Assembly (NCBI GenBank): GCA_902547175.1
Contig: CACCMS010000025.1
Location: 1-13,054, forward strand
DNA from: Rhodospirillaceae bacterium
Lineage (GTDB): Bacteria > Pseudomonadota > Alphaproteobacteria > TMED109 > TMED131
Length of the DNA stretch: 13,054 nt
Direction of reading: 5' to 3'
Positions within the stretch are counted from its first letter, which is position 1, and every line of letters begins with the position of its first letter. This document shows, in pieces, positions 6,874 through 13,054 of this stretch. The position numbers and the translations under genes are program-made. The notes beneath the pieces were generated by a model. It did no database searches, was not told the DNA's origin, and saw only the letters and a list, made by a program, of their open reading frames with translations.

Positions 6874-6878
6874 AGGAG
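6874..6878 (+). promoter_or_regulatory. Ribosome binding site of gap
   Basis: AGGAG 7 nt upstream of the TTG at 6886, in the 13-nt gap after tkt. It is one of the strongest Shine-Dalgarno sequences in the window and supports TTG as the gap start. Confidence 0.8.
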
Positions 6879-6885
6879 AAAGAAA

Positions 6886-7890
6886 TTGTTAAAAATAGGT
6901 ATTAATGGTTTTGGAAGAATAGGTAGATTAGTTTTAAGAGCACTTTTAGAAAAAAATCAAACTAATTTAGAAGTTTTAGCGATTAATGATTTAGGAAGTT
7001 TAGAGCAAAATATTCATTTGCTAAAATATGACACTGTGCATGGAATGCTTCCTTTTGAGACTAGTTTTAGAGACAATATTGCAAATGTAGGTGATCAAGA
7101 AATAAAATTTTACAATATAAGGTCTCCAAATGAAATTCCTTGGGAAGATCATGGTATTGATATTGTATTAGAATGTACGGGTATTTTTACCAAAGCTGAA
7201 GATGCTAAAAAACATCTTAAAGGTAGTGTCAAAAAGGTTTTGATATCTGCTCCAGCAAGCAATGCAGATATCACAGTTGTATATGGTGTTAATGATAAAT
7301 TATTAGAAAAGAAGCATGAAATAATATCAAATGCTTCTTGTACTACAAATTGTTTAGCCCCATTAGCTAAAATTATTAATGATAATTTTGAGATAGAAGC
7401 AGGATTTATGACAACTGTTCATTCTTTTACTTCTGACCAACGTATTTTAGACGGACTACATGGTGATTTAAGAAGAGCAAGAACTGCTAGTTCTTCTATG
7501 ATCCCTACTTCTACAGGTGCAGCAAAGGCAGTAGGTTTGGTTTTACCGGAACTAGCAGGAAAGCTTGATGGTACAGCAATTAGAATACCTACACCTAATG
7601 TATCTATGATTGACTTTACTTTTTATACTAAAAAGAATATCAACGTAAAAAATATTAATGCAAAGATTAAAGAGGCATGTTTGAACTCATTTAAAGATAT
7701 AGTTAAATTTAATGAATTGCCATTAGTATCAATAGATTTCAATCATAATCCTGCTAGTTCTATTTTTGATTCAACACAAACACAAACAACTGGAGAAAAT
7801 TTTGGTAGAATTTTATCATGGTATGATAATGAATGGGGTTTTTCTAATAGAATGATTGATGTATGTAAAAGCCTTGAGAAATTATTATGA
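6886..7890 (+). CDS. gap: Glyceraldehyde-3-phosphate dehydrogenase (TTG start)
   Basis: A 334-aa dehydrogenase that interconverts glyceraldehyde 3-phosphate and 1,3-bisphosphoglycerate. The Rossmann nucleotide motif KIGINGFGRIGR starts at residue 3, and AINDLG (32-37) places an Asp at the end of the second strand, usual for NAD preference. The catalytic motif is SNASCTTNCLAP (148-159) with Cys152; the partner His is H179 in MTTVHSFT. Also visible are ARTASSSMIPTSTGAAKAVG and the C-terminal WYDNEWGFSNRM. Translation starts at TTG behind a strong AGGAG; no ATG is available before the Rossmann motif. Its end overlaps the pgk start by 4 nt (ATGA), so stoichiometric coupled expression is likely. 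Confidence 0.98.
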   Translation: MLKIGINGFGRIGRLVLRALLEKNQTNLEVLAINDLGSLEQNIHLLKYDTVHGMLPFETSFRDNIANVGDQEIKFYNIRSPNEIPWEDHGIDIVLECTGIFTKAEDAKKHLKGSVKKVLISAPASNADITVVYGVNDKLLEKKHEIISNASCTTNCLAPLAKIINDNFEIEAGFMTTVHSFTSDQRILDGLHGDLRRARTASSSMIPTSTGAAKAVGLVLPELAGKLDGTAIRIPTPNVSMIDFTFYTKKNINVKNINAKIKEACLNSFKDIVKFNELPLVSIDFNHNPASSIFDSTQTQTTGENFGRILSWYDNEWGFSNRMIDVCKSLEKLL

Positions 7891-9092
7891 AGCTTAAAAC
7901 ATTAGATAACTTAGAATTTGATGGGAAAACTGTTATTTTAAGATGTGATCTCAATGTTCCTTTAGACAAAAATGGTAAAATTACAGATATAACTAAAATT
8001 AAAAGGCATAAAGCCACTATTGATGAATTAATAAACAAAAAAGCAAAAATTTTAGTCATTTCTCATTTAGGTAGACCAAATGGTAAAGAGATTAAGAAAC
8101 TTTCTTTAAATAATATATCCGATGAGTTTGTTAAAGTTATGAATATCAAAGAAATTACTGTATTACCTTTTTGCAGACCAGAAGTAATTGATAGTGTCTT
8201 GAAAGATAAACAAGCAGGTTCAATTACAATCATGGAAAATATTAGATTTTATCCTGAAGAAGAAGAAAACAACCAAAAATTTGCAAGGGAACTTGCCAAT
8301 GTAGCAGACTACTTTGTAAATGATGCTTTTTCAGTTTCTCACAGAAAGCATATTTCAACTTATTCCTTATCAAATTTGTTACCTAGTTATCTTGGAAGGT
8401 CCTTAGAACTTGAATTAACTATGTTAAGTAAAATTAATGAAAATATTAATAAACCTGTAATGGCAATTATAGGTGGATCTAAAATATCCACAAAAATAAA
8501 TCTTTTGTGCAATCTTGTTAAGAAAGTAGATTATTTAGTAATTGGAGGAGCGATGGCTAATACATTTTTATTAGAGAGAGGTTATGATATAGGAAGCTCT
8601 TTAGTAGAAAAAGATAAATTGGATATAGTTAAAAATGTTTTACAAAAAGCTAAAGAAAATAATTGTAAGATAATATTACCTAAAGAAGTGGTTGTTAGTA
8701 AAAGTTTAAATGATGATGAAGAAGCAGAAAACATTGATATATCAAAAATGAGAAATGATTTAGCTATTTTCGATGTAGGAGAAAAAACTATCGAAGAGAT
8801 TTGTAACACTGCTACTATTTGTAAAACCATTTTTTGGAATGGTCCTCTTGGGGTTTATGAAACCCCTCCTTTTGATAATTCAACTAATATAATTGGTAGA
8901 ACAATTGCTATATTAACAAAAGGAAATTTAGTTACTTCAGTTGTAGGAGGAGGAGATACTGTGGCAGCTTTAAATAATGCTGAATTAACTGGCGGTTTTT
9001 CATATGTTTCAATAGCTGGTGGAGCATTAGTGGAATGGTTAGAAGGTAAGAAATTACCTGGTTTATTATTTTTAGAAATTAATAGGAGTTAA
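7887..9092 (+). CDS. pgk: Phosphoglycerate kinase
   Basis: A 401-aa two-domain kinase transferring phosphate between 1,3-bisphosphoglycerate and ADP. The N-terminal substrate domain has RCDLNVPLD (19-27), SHLGRPNG (59-66), the NDAFSVSHRKH block (145-155) and R171 in LGRSLELEL. The nucleotide domain has GGSKISTKINLL (196-207), FWNGPLGVYE (316-325) and the glycine-rich VVGGGDT (352-358). The C-terminal SIAGGALVEWLEGKKLPG differs slightly from the common STGGGAxLE form but resembles other alphaproteobacterial PGKs. Length is normal. The gene overlaps gap by 4 nt with only a weak GAG-type ribosome site, and fba follows after one base. Confidence 0.98.
   Translation: MKLKTLDNLEFDGKTVILRCDLNVPLDKNGKITDITKIKRHKATIDELINKKAKILVISHLGRPNGKEIKKLSLNNISDEFVKVMNIKEITVLPFCRPEVIDSVLKDKQAGSITIMENIRFYPEEEENNQKFARELANVADYFVNDAFSVSHRKHISTYSLSNLLPSYLGRSLELELTMLSKINENINKPVMAIIGGSKISTKINLLCNLVKKVDYLVIGGAMANTFLLERGYDIGSSLVEKDKLDIVKNVLQKAKENNCKIILPKEVVVSKSLNDDEEAENIDISKMRNDLAIFDVGEKTIEEICNTATICKTIFWNGPLGVYETPPFDNSTNIIGRTIAILTKGNLVTSVVGGGDTVAALNNAELTGGFSYVSIAGGALVEWLEGKKLPGLLFLEINRS
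9084..9088 (+). promoter_or_regulatory. Ribosome binding site of fba
   Basis: AGGAG 5 nt before the ATG at 9094, lying within the last codons of pgk. Together with the one before gap it is the best Shine-Dalgarno match in the window. Confidence 0.75.
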
Positions 9093-9093
9093 A

Positions 9094-10005
9094 ATGGTTT
9101 ATACTGATAAGGTTAAACAAATACTAAGAAATTACGAAAATACAAATGCCGGTATAAAGTCTAACTTAGTAAAAATTCTAATGAACGGAAAGTTGGGAGG
9201 AACTGGTAGATTATTGATTCTCCCTGTAGACCAAGGACATGAACATGGACCTGACAAGTCTTTTATGAAAAATCCTGATGCCTATGATCCAGCCTATCAT
9301 TATAATTTAGCAATAGATGCAGGGTTAAGTGCATATGCCGCTCCATTAGGTTTTCTAGAGGCAGGAGCTGAAACCTTCGCTGGACAAATACCTACAATTT
9401 TAAAAATTAATAGCTCTAATTCACTAATAGGTATTAAAAATCAATCTAAAAACGGTACAGTAAAAGAAGCTTTAAGACTTGGCTGTTCAGCTGTAGGTTT
9501 TACTATTTATCCAGGTTCAGATCATCAGTATGAAATGATAGAAGAGTTTAAAGAGATATCTTTAGAGGCAGCAGAATATGGATTACCCTCAGTTTTATGG
9601 TCTTATCCTAGGGGGCCTGAGATAAGCAAAGAAGCAGAAACTAGTATCGATACTATAAGTTATGCAGCCCATATTGCAGCTCTATTGGGTGCGCATATTA
9701 TTAAAGTAAAACCGCCTACTTCTTTAGTCTCAGAAAGTAGTTTGGAGGAAAAATACGCTGCTCTAAACAATCTAAATTCTTTATCTGAAAGAGTAAAACA
9801 TATTAAAAAGTGTGCTTTTAACTCTAAAAGAATTGTAGTTTTTTCAGGTGGAAATGCTAAGGGTGATGAGGAAATTCTGACAGAAATAAAACAAATTAAA
9901 GATGGAGGAGGTAATGGTTCTATTATAGGTAGAAATTCTTTTCAGAGGCCTAAAAAACAAGCTTTAAATCTTTTAAATAAAATAATAGAAATATATAAAA
10001 ATTAA
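9094..10005 (+). CDS. fbaB: Class I fructose-bisphosphate aldolase, archaeal/DhnA type
   Basis: A 303-aa Schiff-base aldolase of the DhnA/FbaB group (COG1830), which cleaves fructose 1,6-bisphosphate or condenses the triose phosphates. It is unrelated in sequence to the zinc class II enzyme. Visible features: LLILPVDQGHEHGPDKSF (40-57), the barrel strand GCSAVGFTIYPGSDHQYEM, VLWSYPRGPE (168-177), and the probable Schiff-base lysine in HIIKVKPP (201-208, K204 more likely than K206). The C-terminal FSGGNAKGDEE and GRNSFQRP form the phosphate site. The catalytic elements look intact. It completes the tkt-gap-pgk-fba module. This aldolase type often serves gluconeogenesis; direction here is inference. 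Confidence 0.95.
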   Translation: MVYTDKVKQILRNYENTNAGIKSNLVKILMNGKLGGTGRLLILPVDQGHEHGPDKSFMKNPDAYDPAYHYNLAIDAGLSAYAAPLGFLEAGAETFAGQIPTILKINSSNSLIGIKNQSKNGTVKEALRLGCSAVGFTIYPGSDHQYEMIEEFKEISLEAAEYGLPSVLWSYPRGPEISKEAETSIDTISYAAHIAALLGAHIIKVKPPTSLVSESSLEEKYAALNNLNSLSERVKHIKKCAFNSKRIVVFSGGNAKGDEEILTEIKQIKDGGGNGSIIGRNSFQRPKKQALNLLNKIIEIYKN

Positions 10006-10008
10006 AAA

Positions 10009-10662
10009 TTGTTTAAAACATTTTATAAAGAGCATTCTGGTAAACCTCTAATTTATTTAATTTCACCTTCTAAAATAGATGTTAAAACTTTTCCTGGTAT
10101 TCTTTCAAAGGTATTAGATACTCAAATGATAAATATTTTTCAGTTAAGGTTAAAAAATTACAATGATTTCGATTTAATAAAGATAACCTCTTTATTATAT
10201 AAAATTTGTAAAAAAAAAAACGTTACTTTTATTTTGAATGACAGAGTTGACATCGCAAAGAAAATAAATGTAGATGGTGTTCATATTGGTAAGGAAGATG
10301 GCAGTATAAAAAGTGCTAGAAACATTCTCGGAAATCTTAAAATAATAGGTAGCAGCTGTTATAATAATAAAAATTTATCTATAAAATCACAAAACCTAGG
10401 AGCAAATTATGTAGCTTTTGGTGCATTTTTTAAAACTGATACTAAAGAAAATACTACTAAAATAGTATTGTCAGACTTTAAAAATATAAGAAAAAATATT
10501 AGTATACCAATAGTGGGTATAGGTGGTTTAAATAAACATAACATAAAGAAACTAATTTATTTAAAACCTGATTTTTTAGCTTTCTGTTCATCTATTTGGA
10601 ATACTCAAAAAACACCCCAAATTGAAATAAAAAGTATAAAAAATGTATTAGACAATTTTTAA
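10009..10662 (+). CDS. thiE: Thiamine-phosphate synthase family protein (ThiE/TenI, TTG start)
   Basis: A 217-aa TIM-barrel protein of the ThiE/TenI family. ThiE joins the pyrimidine and thiazole halves into thiamine phosphate, the precursor of the cofactor used by transketolase in the same run. Motifs: QLRLK (45-49), LNDRVDIA (76-83), DGVHIGKEDG (89-98), IIGSSCYN (112-119), FGAFFKTDTK (137-146) and VGIGGLN (169-175). The middle motif departs from the common GxSTH form (Cys-Tyr-Asn here), so a TenI-like or divergent role cannot be ruled out. The start is TTG at 10009, 3 nt after the fba stop, without a Shine-Dalgarno sequence; the first in-frame ATG (codon 40) would remove a conserved strand. 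A run of ten A lies at 10210-10219. Confidence 0.85.
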   Translation: MFKTFYKEHSGKPLIYLISPSKIDVKTFPGILSKVLDTQMINIFQLRLKNYNDFDLIKITSLLYKICKKKNVTFILNDRVDIAKKINVDGVHIGKEDGSIKSARNILGNLKIIGSSCYNNKNLSIKSQNLGANYVAFGAFFKTDTKENTTKIVLSDFKNIRKNISIPIVGIGGLNKHNIKKLIYLKPDFLAFCSSIWNTQKTPQIEIKSIKNVLDNF

Positions 10663-10682
10663 CAAAAAACTACTATTAAATT

Positions 10683-10686
10683 AGGA
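10683..10686 (+). promoter_or_regulatory. Ribosome binding site of efp
   Basis: AGGA 6 nt before the ATG at 10693, in the 30-nt gap after thiE. The rest of that gap is A-rich and shows no hairpin. Confidence 0.55.
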
Positions 10687-10692
10687 ATAAAT

Positions 10693-11259
10693 ATGAAGGT
10701 AAATGGTAATAACTTAAAAGCAGGCATGATAGTAAGTCATAAAGGAGGAATGTGGAAAGTAATAACAACACAATCCGTTAAACCTGGAAAAGGAGGAGCA
10801 TTTGCTCAAGTAGAATTAAAAAATTTAAAAGATTCCTCTAAACTTAATGAAAGGTTTCGATCTAGTGAAGTAGTAGAAAGGTTATATGTAGAAACAAAAT
10901 CCTTTCAGTATTCCTATAATGACGGAGATACCTATCATTTCATGGATACTAATACATATGAACAAATTGGCTTAGATAGAAATATTATTAATGAACTGAA
11001 TATTTTTCTTCAAGACAATATGATAGTATCTATAGAATTTATAGAGAACAACCCAGTTTCAATTAAATTACCTGAGCATATTATTGAAGAAGTTACTGAT
11101 ACTGAGGCTGTAATTAAAGGTCAAACAGCAGCTTCATCTTTTAAACCGGCAATTTTATCTAATGGGTTTAAAATAATGGTGCCACCTCACATTGAAAATG
11201 GTACTAGAATAGTTGTTTCTACAGCTAATTTTTCGTATGTAGAAAAAGCCAAAAATTAA
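10693..11259 (+). CDS. efp: Translation elongation factor P
   Basis: A 188-aa, three-domain factor that binds between the P and E sites and relieves ribosome stalling at consecutive prolines. Domain I (about 1-64) carries the loop VKPGKGGAF (29-37), in which Lys33 matches the lysine that EpmA/EpmB beta-lysylate in E. coli (Lys34), so this is a lysine-type EF-P. Two OB-fold domains follow (about 66-127 and 128-188), with YHFMDTNTYEQIGL in the first and GFKIMVPPHIENGTRI near the end. Length is exactly typical. The modification enzymes are not in this window. The next gene starts immediately at the following base. Confidence 0.97.
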   Translation: MKVNGNNLKAGMIVSHKGGMWKVITTQSVKPGKGGAFAQVELKNLKDSSKLNERFRSSEVVERLYVETKSFQYSYNDGDTYHFMDTNTYEQIGLDRNIINELNIFLQDNMIVSIEFIENNPVSIKLPEHIIEEVTDTEAVIKGQTAASSFKPAILSNGFKIMVPPHIENGTRIVVSTANFSYVEKAKN

Positions 11260-11982
11260 ATGATGCAATCTTCTAATATTCGTATAATGTCATCGGCATT
11301 ATTAAAAATAGCTAAGATATTAAGAAGAGATTTTAGTGAATTAGAAAAAATACAAAATTCTAAACAAAATATAGAAAAATTTGTTTTTAAATCTATTGAA
11401 AACATAAAAGAATCTATAAATATTGATCTTCTTAAAGCTAGGCATGAAGCACAAGTGTGCTTTGTAGAAGATGGTGCAGAAATTCAGCAAAAAGATTTTT
11501 TTTTTTTAGTAGACCCTGTTTCAGGAGTCAAAAACTATTCACATGGAATTAGTTATTTTGCTTCTTCAATTGCTATGATAATAGATAGTAAAGTTATTGC
11601 TTCTATTATATATGATCCAATTAGAGATGAAATGTTTTTCGCTGAAAAAGGGAAAGGAGCATATTTAAATAACTCTAGAATAAGAGTTTCCTCTAATAAT
11701 AAAAGAAGTAGAGCAATTTTTGTTTTAGAAAGTATCGATTTAATAAATTTTTATAATGTTCAAGATGAAGTAGTTGAAAACTTTAGAGTTCTAGGAAGCA
11801 GTTCATTAGACTTAGCAAATACTGCAAATGGAAAAATAGATTGTTATATTTCAAAAAATTTAGATTTACAAAATTCAACAGCTGGTTTATTTTTAGTCAA
11901 AGAAGCTGGTGGTGTTTTACATCAAGATAAAGATAACAAATACGATCTGGTAACTAATAACAATATGATTGCTAACTTTTAA
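11260..11982 (+). CDS. Inositol-monophosphatase-like protein, probably catalytically dead
   Basis: A 240-aa protein with the inositol monophosphatase/SuhB fold; recognisable parts include VDPVSGVKNYSHGISYFASS (84-103), IIYDPIRDEMFFAEKGKGAY (116-135), GSSSLDLANTANGKID (179-194) and FLVKEAGG (211-218). Active enzymes have a WIxDPLDGT metal motif and a C-terminal PWDxAAG. Here the second Asp of the first motif is Ser (S88) and the Asp of the second is Asn (N205, in LQNSTAG). The DFVTxxD metal motif expected near residues 40-46 is also gone (KFVFKSI). With three metal-binding elements altered, phosphatase activity is unlikely. The gene is otherwise intact, in a conserved operon position after efp, and has no Shine-Dalgarno sequence. 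The role may be structural or regulatory; E. coli SuhB acts in rRNA antitermination without needing its enzyme activity. Confidence 0.85.
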   Translation: MMQSSNIRIMSSALLKIAKILRRDFSELEKIQNSKQNIEKFVFKSIENIKESINIDLLKARHEAQVCFVEDGAEIQQKDFFFLVDPVSGVKNYSHGISYFASSIAMIIDSKVIASIIYDPIRDEMFFAEKGKGAYLNNSRIRVSSNNKRSRAIFVLESIDLINFYNVQDEVVENFRVLGSSSLDLANTANGKIDCYISKNLDLQNSTAGLFLVKEAGGVLHQDKDNKYDLVTNNNMIANF

Positions 11983-11988
11983 GCAACT

Positions 11989-12555
11989 ATGCCTTATATT
12001 TTTATAATATTTTTATTTTTTTTACTTCTAGTATCATCAATATTAAAGTCAGAAAAAATAAAATTGAAGTATATAATTTTATCAGAAAATAAATTACCAG
12101 AGTCAAGGCTGCTGATAGATGGGCAAAAAGAAAAAATAAACAACAAAGTTAAAAAAATAAAAAAAAATCATAATGAAAATAAATTAGAAAAAATAAATAA
12201 AAAAAAGCTTAAAAGTAAAAAAAAATTAGTTTTACAAAACAATTACAAGTTTAAAATTAATTTTATGCAAGAAGAGGAACAGCCTAGTGTTGAGGAAATA
12301 AAAATTTTTTATGACAACTTAGTAAAGCTCAACAAAAAAGGCAGTATAACTATTAAAGGTTATGCCCAGAAAAGGGAAGGTGATAGTACTAGCAAAGTAA
12401 GAAGACTTTCTTTAAAGAGAGCTTTATTTTTGAGATCTTTGCTTCTTAAAGAAAACTATAACATTACTAAAATTTATGTTAAGGCTCTAGGGCATGATAA
12501 TAAATTAGAAGGCAATAAGGATGTAGTGATTATAACTTATAACTTAATTAAATAA
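11989..12555 (+). CDS. OmpA-like protein with N-terminal membrane anchor
   Basis: A 188-aa protein with one hydrophobic segment (about residues 3-18) followed directly by lysines, so it is probably anchored in the inner membrane with a periplasmic body. Residues 45-80 are very Lys-rich. The C-terminal part (about 87-188) looks like an OmpA domain: SITIKGYAQ (119-127), RRLSLKRALFLRSLLL (138-153), and KIYVKALG (161-168) followed by a VVIITYN strand. The peptidoglycan-binding Arg of OmpA is present (R144 in LSLKRA), but the partner Asp of the usual GHTD is Gln (GYAQ). Similar RRLSLxRA proteins occur in other alphaproteobacteria. It starts 6 nt after the phosphatase-like gene and precedes a MotA/TolQ-type protein, suggesting a functional pair. 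Function unknown. Confidence 0.75.
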   Translation: MPYIFIIFLFFLLLVSSILKSEKIKLKYIILSENKLPESRLLIDGQKEKINNKVKKIKKNHNENKLEKINKKKLKSKKKLVLQNNYKFKINFMQEEEQPSVEEIKIFYDNLVKLNKKGSITIKGYAQKREGDSTSKVRRLSLKRALFLRSLLLKENYNITKIYVKALGHDNKLEGNKDVVIITYNLIK

Positions 12556-12592
12556 TTATTTTTTTTAGGACGTTTCTATAGTATTATGTAGA

Positions 12593-13054
12593 ATGTTTAA
12601 CTATAAGAAATATATTATAAAAATTTTATTTTTTTTATTTATAATATTTTTGTTATGTTTCTTTCTTCAAGACCAGCTTAAAAAAACCTTTATTCATAAC
12701 ATAGAACTAAATAGCACTATACTATTAATGTTTTTTATAGGAACTATAATAGCTTTAAAAAATATAATTAGTTTAAATAAGGAACAAAACTGGTTGATTA
12801 ATTTTCTTAATAATAAAAAATCTAGTATTAACTTTAAGCCTAATTTATTAAATGATTTTAAAGAGTTAAGTCATGATGAATTTTTTTTTGAAGACAAAAT
12901 TAAAGGATGTATAAATAAAGTTATAGAAAAGTTAGATAGTGAAAGAGAGTTATTGAAGTATATAATATCTCTGCTAATTTTTTTAGGGCTTATAGGTACT
13001 TTTTGGGGTTTATTAAAAACTATTGACTCTGTAGGTCTTACAATAAGAAATTTG
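12593..13054 (+). CDS. MotA/TolQ/ExbB-type proton-channel protein (partial)
   Basis: The first 154 codons of a membrane protein, open to the window edge. Two hydrophobic helices appear early (about residues 8-25 and 42-60). A Lys/Glu-rich cytoplasmic stretch (about 61-122) follows, then a third helix containing LIFLGLIGTFWGLLKTIDS (128-146). That block matches the MotA/TolQ/ExbB signature seen in TolQ in this window (GLFGTVWGIM). It is not tolQ, which is at 509-1213, so this is a second channel of the same superfamily. The ATG at 12593 is the first start after an in-frame stop (12566-12568); an ATG at 12586 stops at once. No Shine-Dalgarno sequence is visible. The 37-nt gap after the OmpA-like gene is AT-rich and featureless. 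Confidence 0.8.
   Translation, partial: MFNYKKYIIKILFFLFIIFLLCFFLQDQLKKTFIHNIELNSTILLMFFIGTIIALKNIISLNKEQNWLINFLNNKKSSINFKPNLLNDFKELSHDEFFFEDKIKGCINKVIEKLDSERELLKYIISLLIFLGLIGTFWGLLKTIDSVGLTIRNL

Noticed and set aside
8582..8830. Minus-strand open frame inside pgk, and similar ones inside tkt and the gap/pgk junction
   Set aside because: They are antisense to conserved catalytic regions and show no independent coding signal.
12546..12566. Terminator after the OmpA-like gene (AT palindrome followed by a T run)
   Set aside because: The possible stem is made only of A-T pairs with no stable GC core, and the next gene of the same set starts 37 nt downstream.
1..13054. Defence system, prophage, CRISPR array or insertion sequence
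   Set aside because: I looked on both strands and found no repeat-spacer pattern, transposase, integrase, terminal repeats or tRNA target; nearly every base belongs to a recognisable chromosomal gene run. The phage-like resolvase stands alone in a conserved context.

Overview
The window reads as a piece of a compact, strongly AT-rich alphaproteobacterial chromosome. Two arguments support this: the gene order (coiled-coil gene/zapA/formyltetrahydrofolate cyclo-ligase/YmdB-like phosphoesterase/yebC/ruvC/ybgC/tolQ/tolR/tolA, diverging from tkt/gap/pgk/class I fba/thiE/efp/suhB-like) and the alphaproteobacterial flavour of several proteins (the OmpA-like protein, ZapA, PGK). Tiny or overlapping gene junctions and A/T-dominated codons suggest a streamlined marine lineage of the SAR11/HIMB59/AEGEAN-169 kind; that placement is inference. 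I saw no tRNA, rRNA, CRISPR, insertion sequence, prophage or defence gene.

Left block (1-4748, minus strand): ten genes packed with gaps of 24 nt or less, many overlapping. Read in their own direction they are a small coiled-coil protein, ZapA (Z-ring), 5-formyltetrahydrofolate cyclo-ligase, a YmdB/TIGR00282 phosphodiesterase, YebC (translation/regulation), an atypical RuvC-like resolvase, YbgC thioesterase, TolQ, TolR and the first 29 codons of TolA, which starts at a TTG and runs off the window. The theme is division, envelope constriction and nucleic-acid housekeeping. The usual ruvA-ruvB pair between ruvC and ybgC is missing.

Middle (4749-4886): a 138-nt divergent intergenic region, the only real promoter region here. 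It holds plausible promoters in both directions and a 14-bp perfect palindrome.

Right block (4887-13054, plus strand): transketolase, GAPDH (TTG start), PGK and archaeal-type class I aldolase form a central carbon module. It continues without a break into thiE (TTG start), efp, an inositol-monophosphatase-like protein that has lost key metal-binding residues, an OmpA-like envelope protein, and a MotA/TolQ/ExbB-type proton-channel protein cut by the window end. The window is thus framed by two proton-channel envelope systems: Tol-Pal on the left and a MotA-like/OmpA-like pair on the right.

Most of the window is conserved housekeeping. The points worth a second look are the atypical RuvC together with the missing ruvAB, the degenerate phosphatase, and the little-studied OmpA-like/MotA-like pair.
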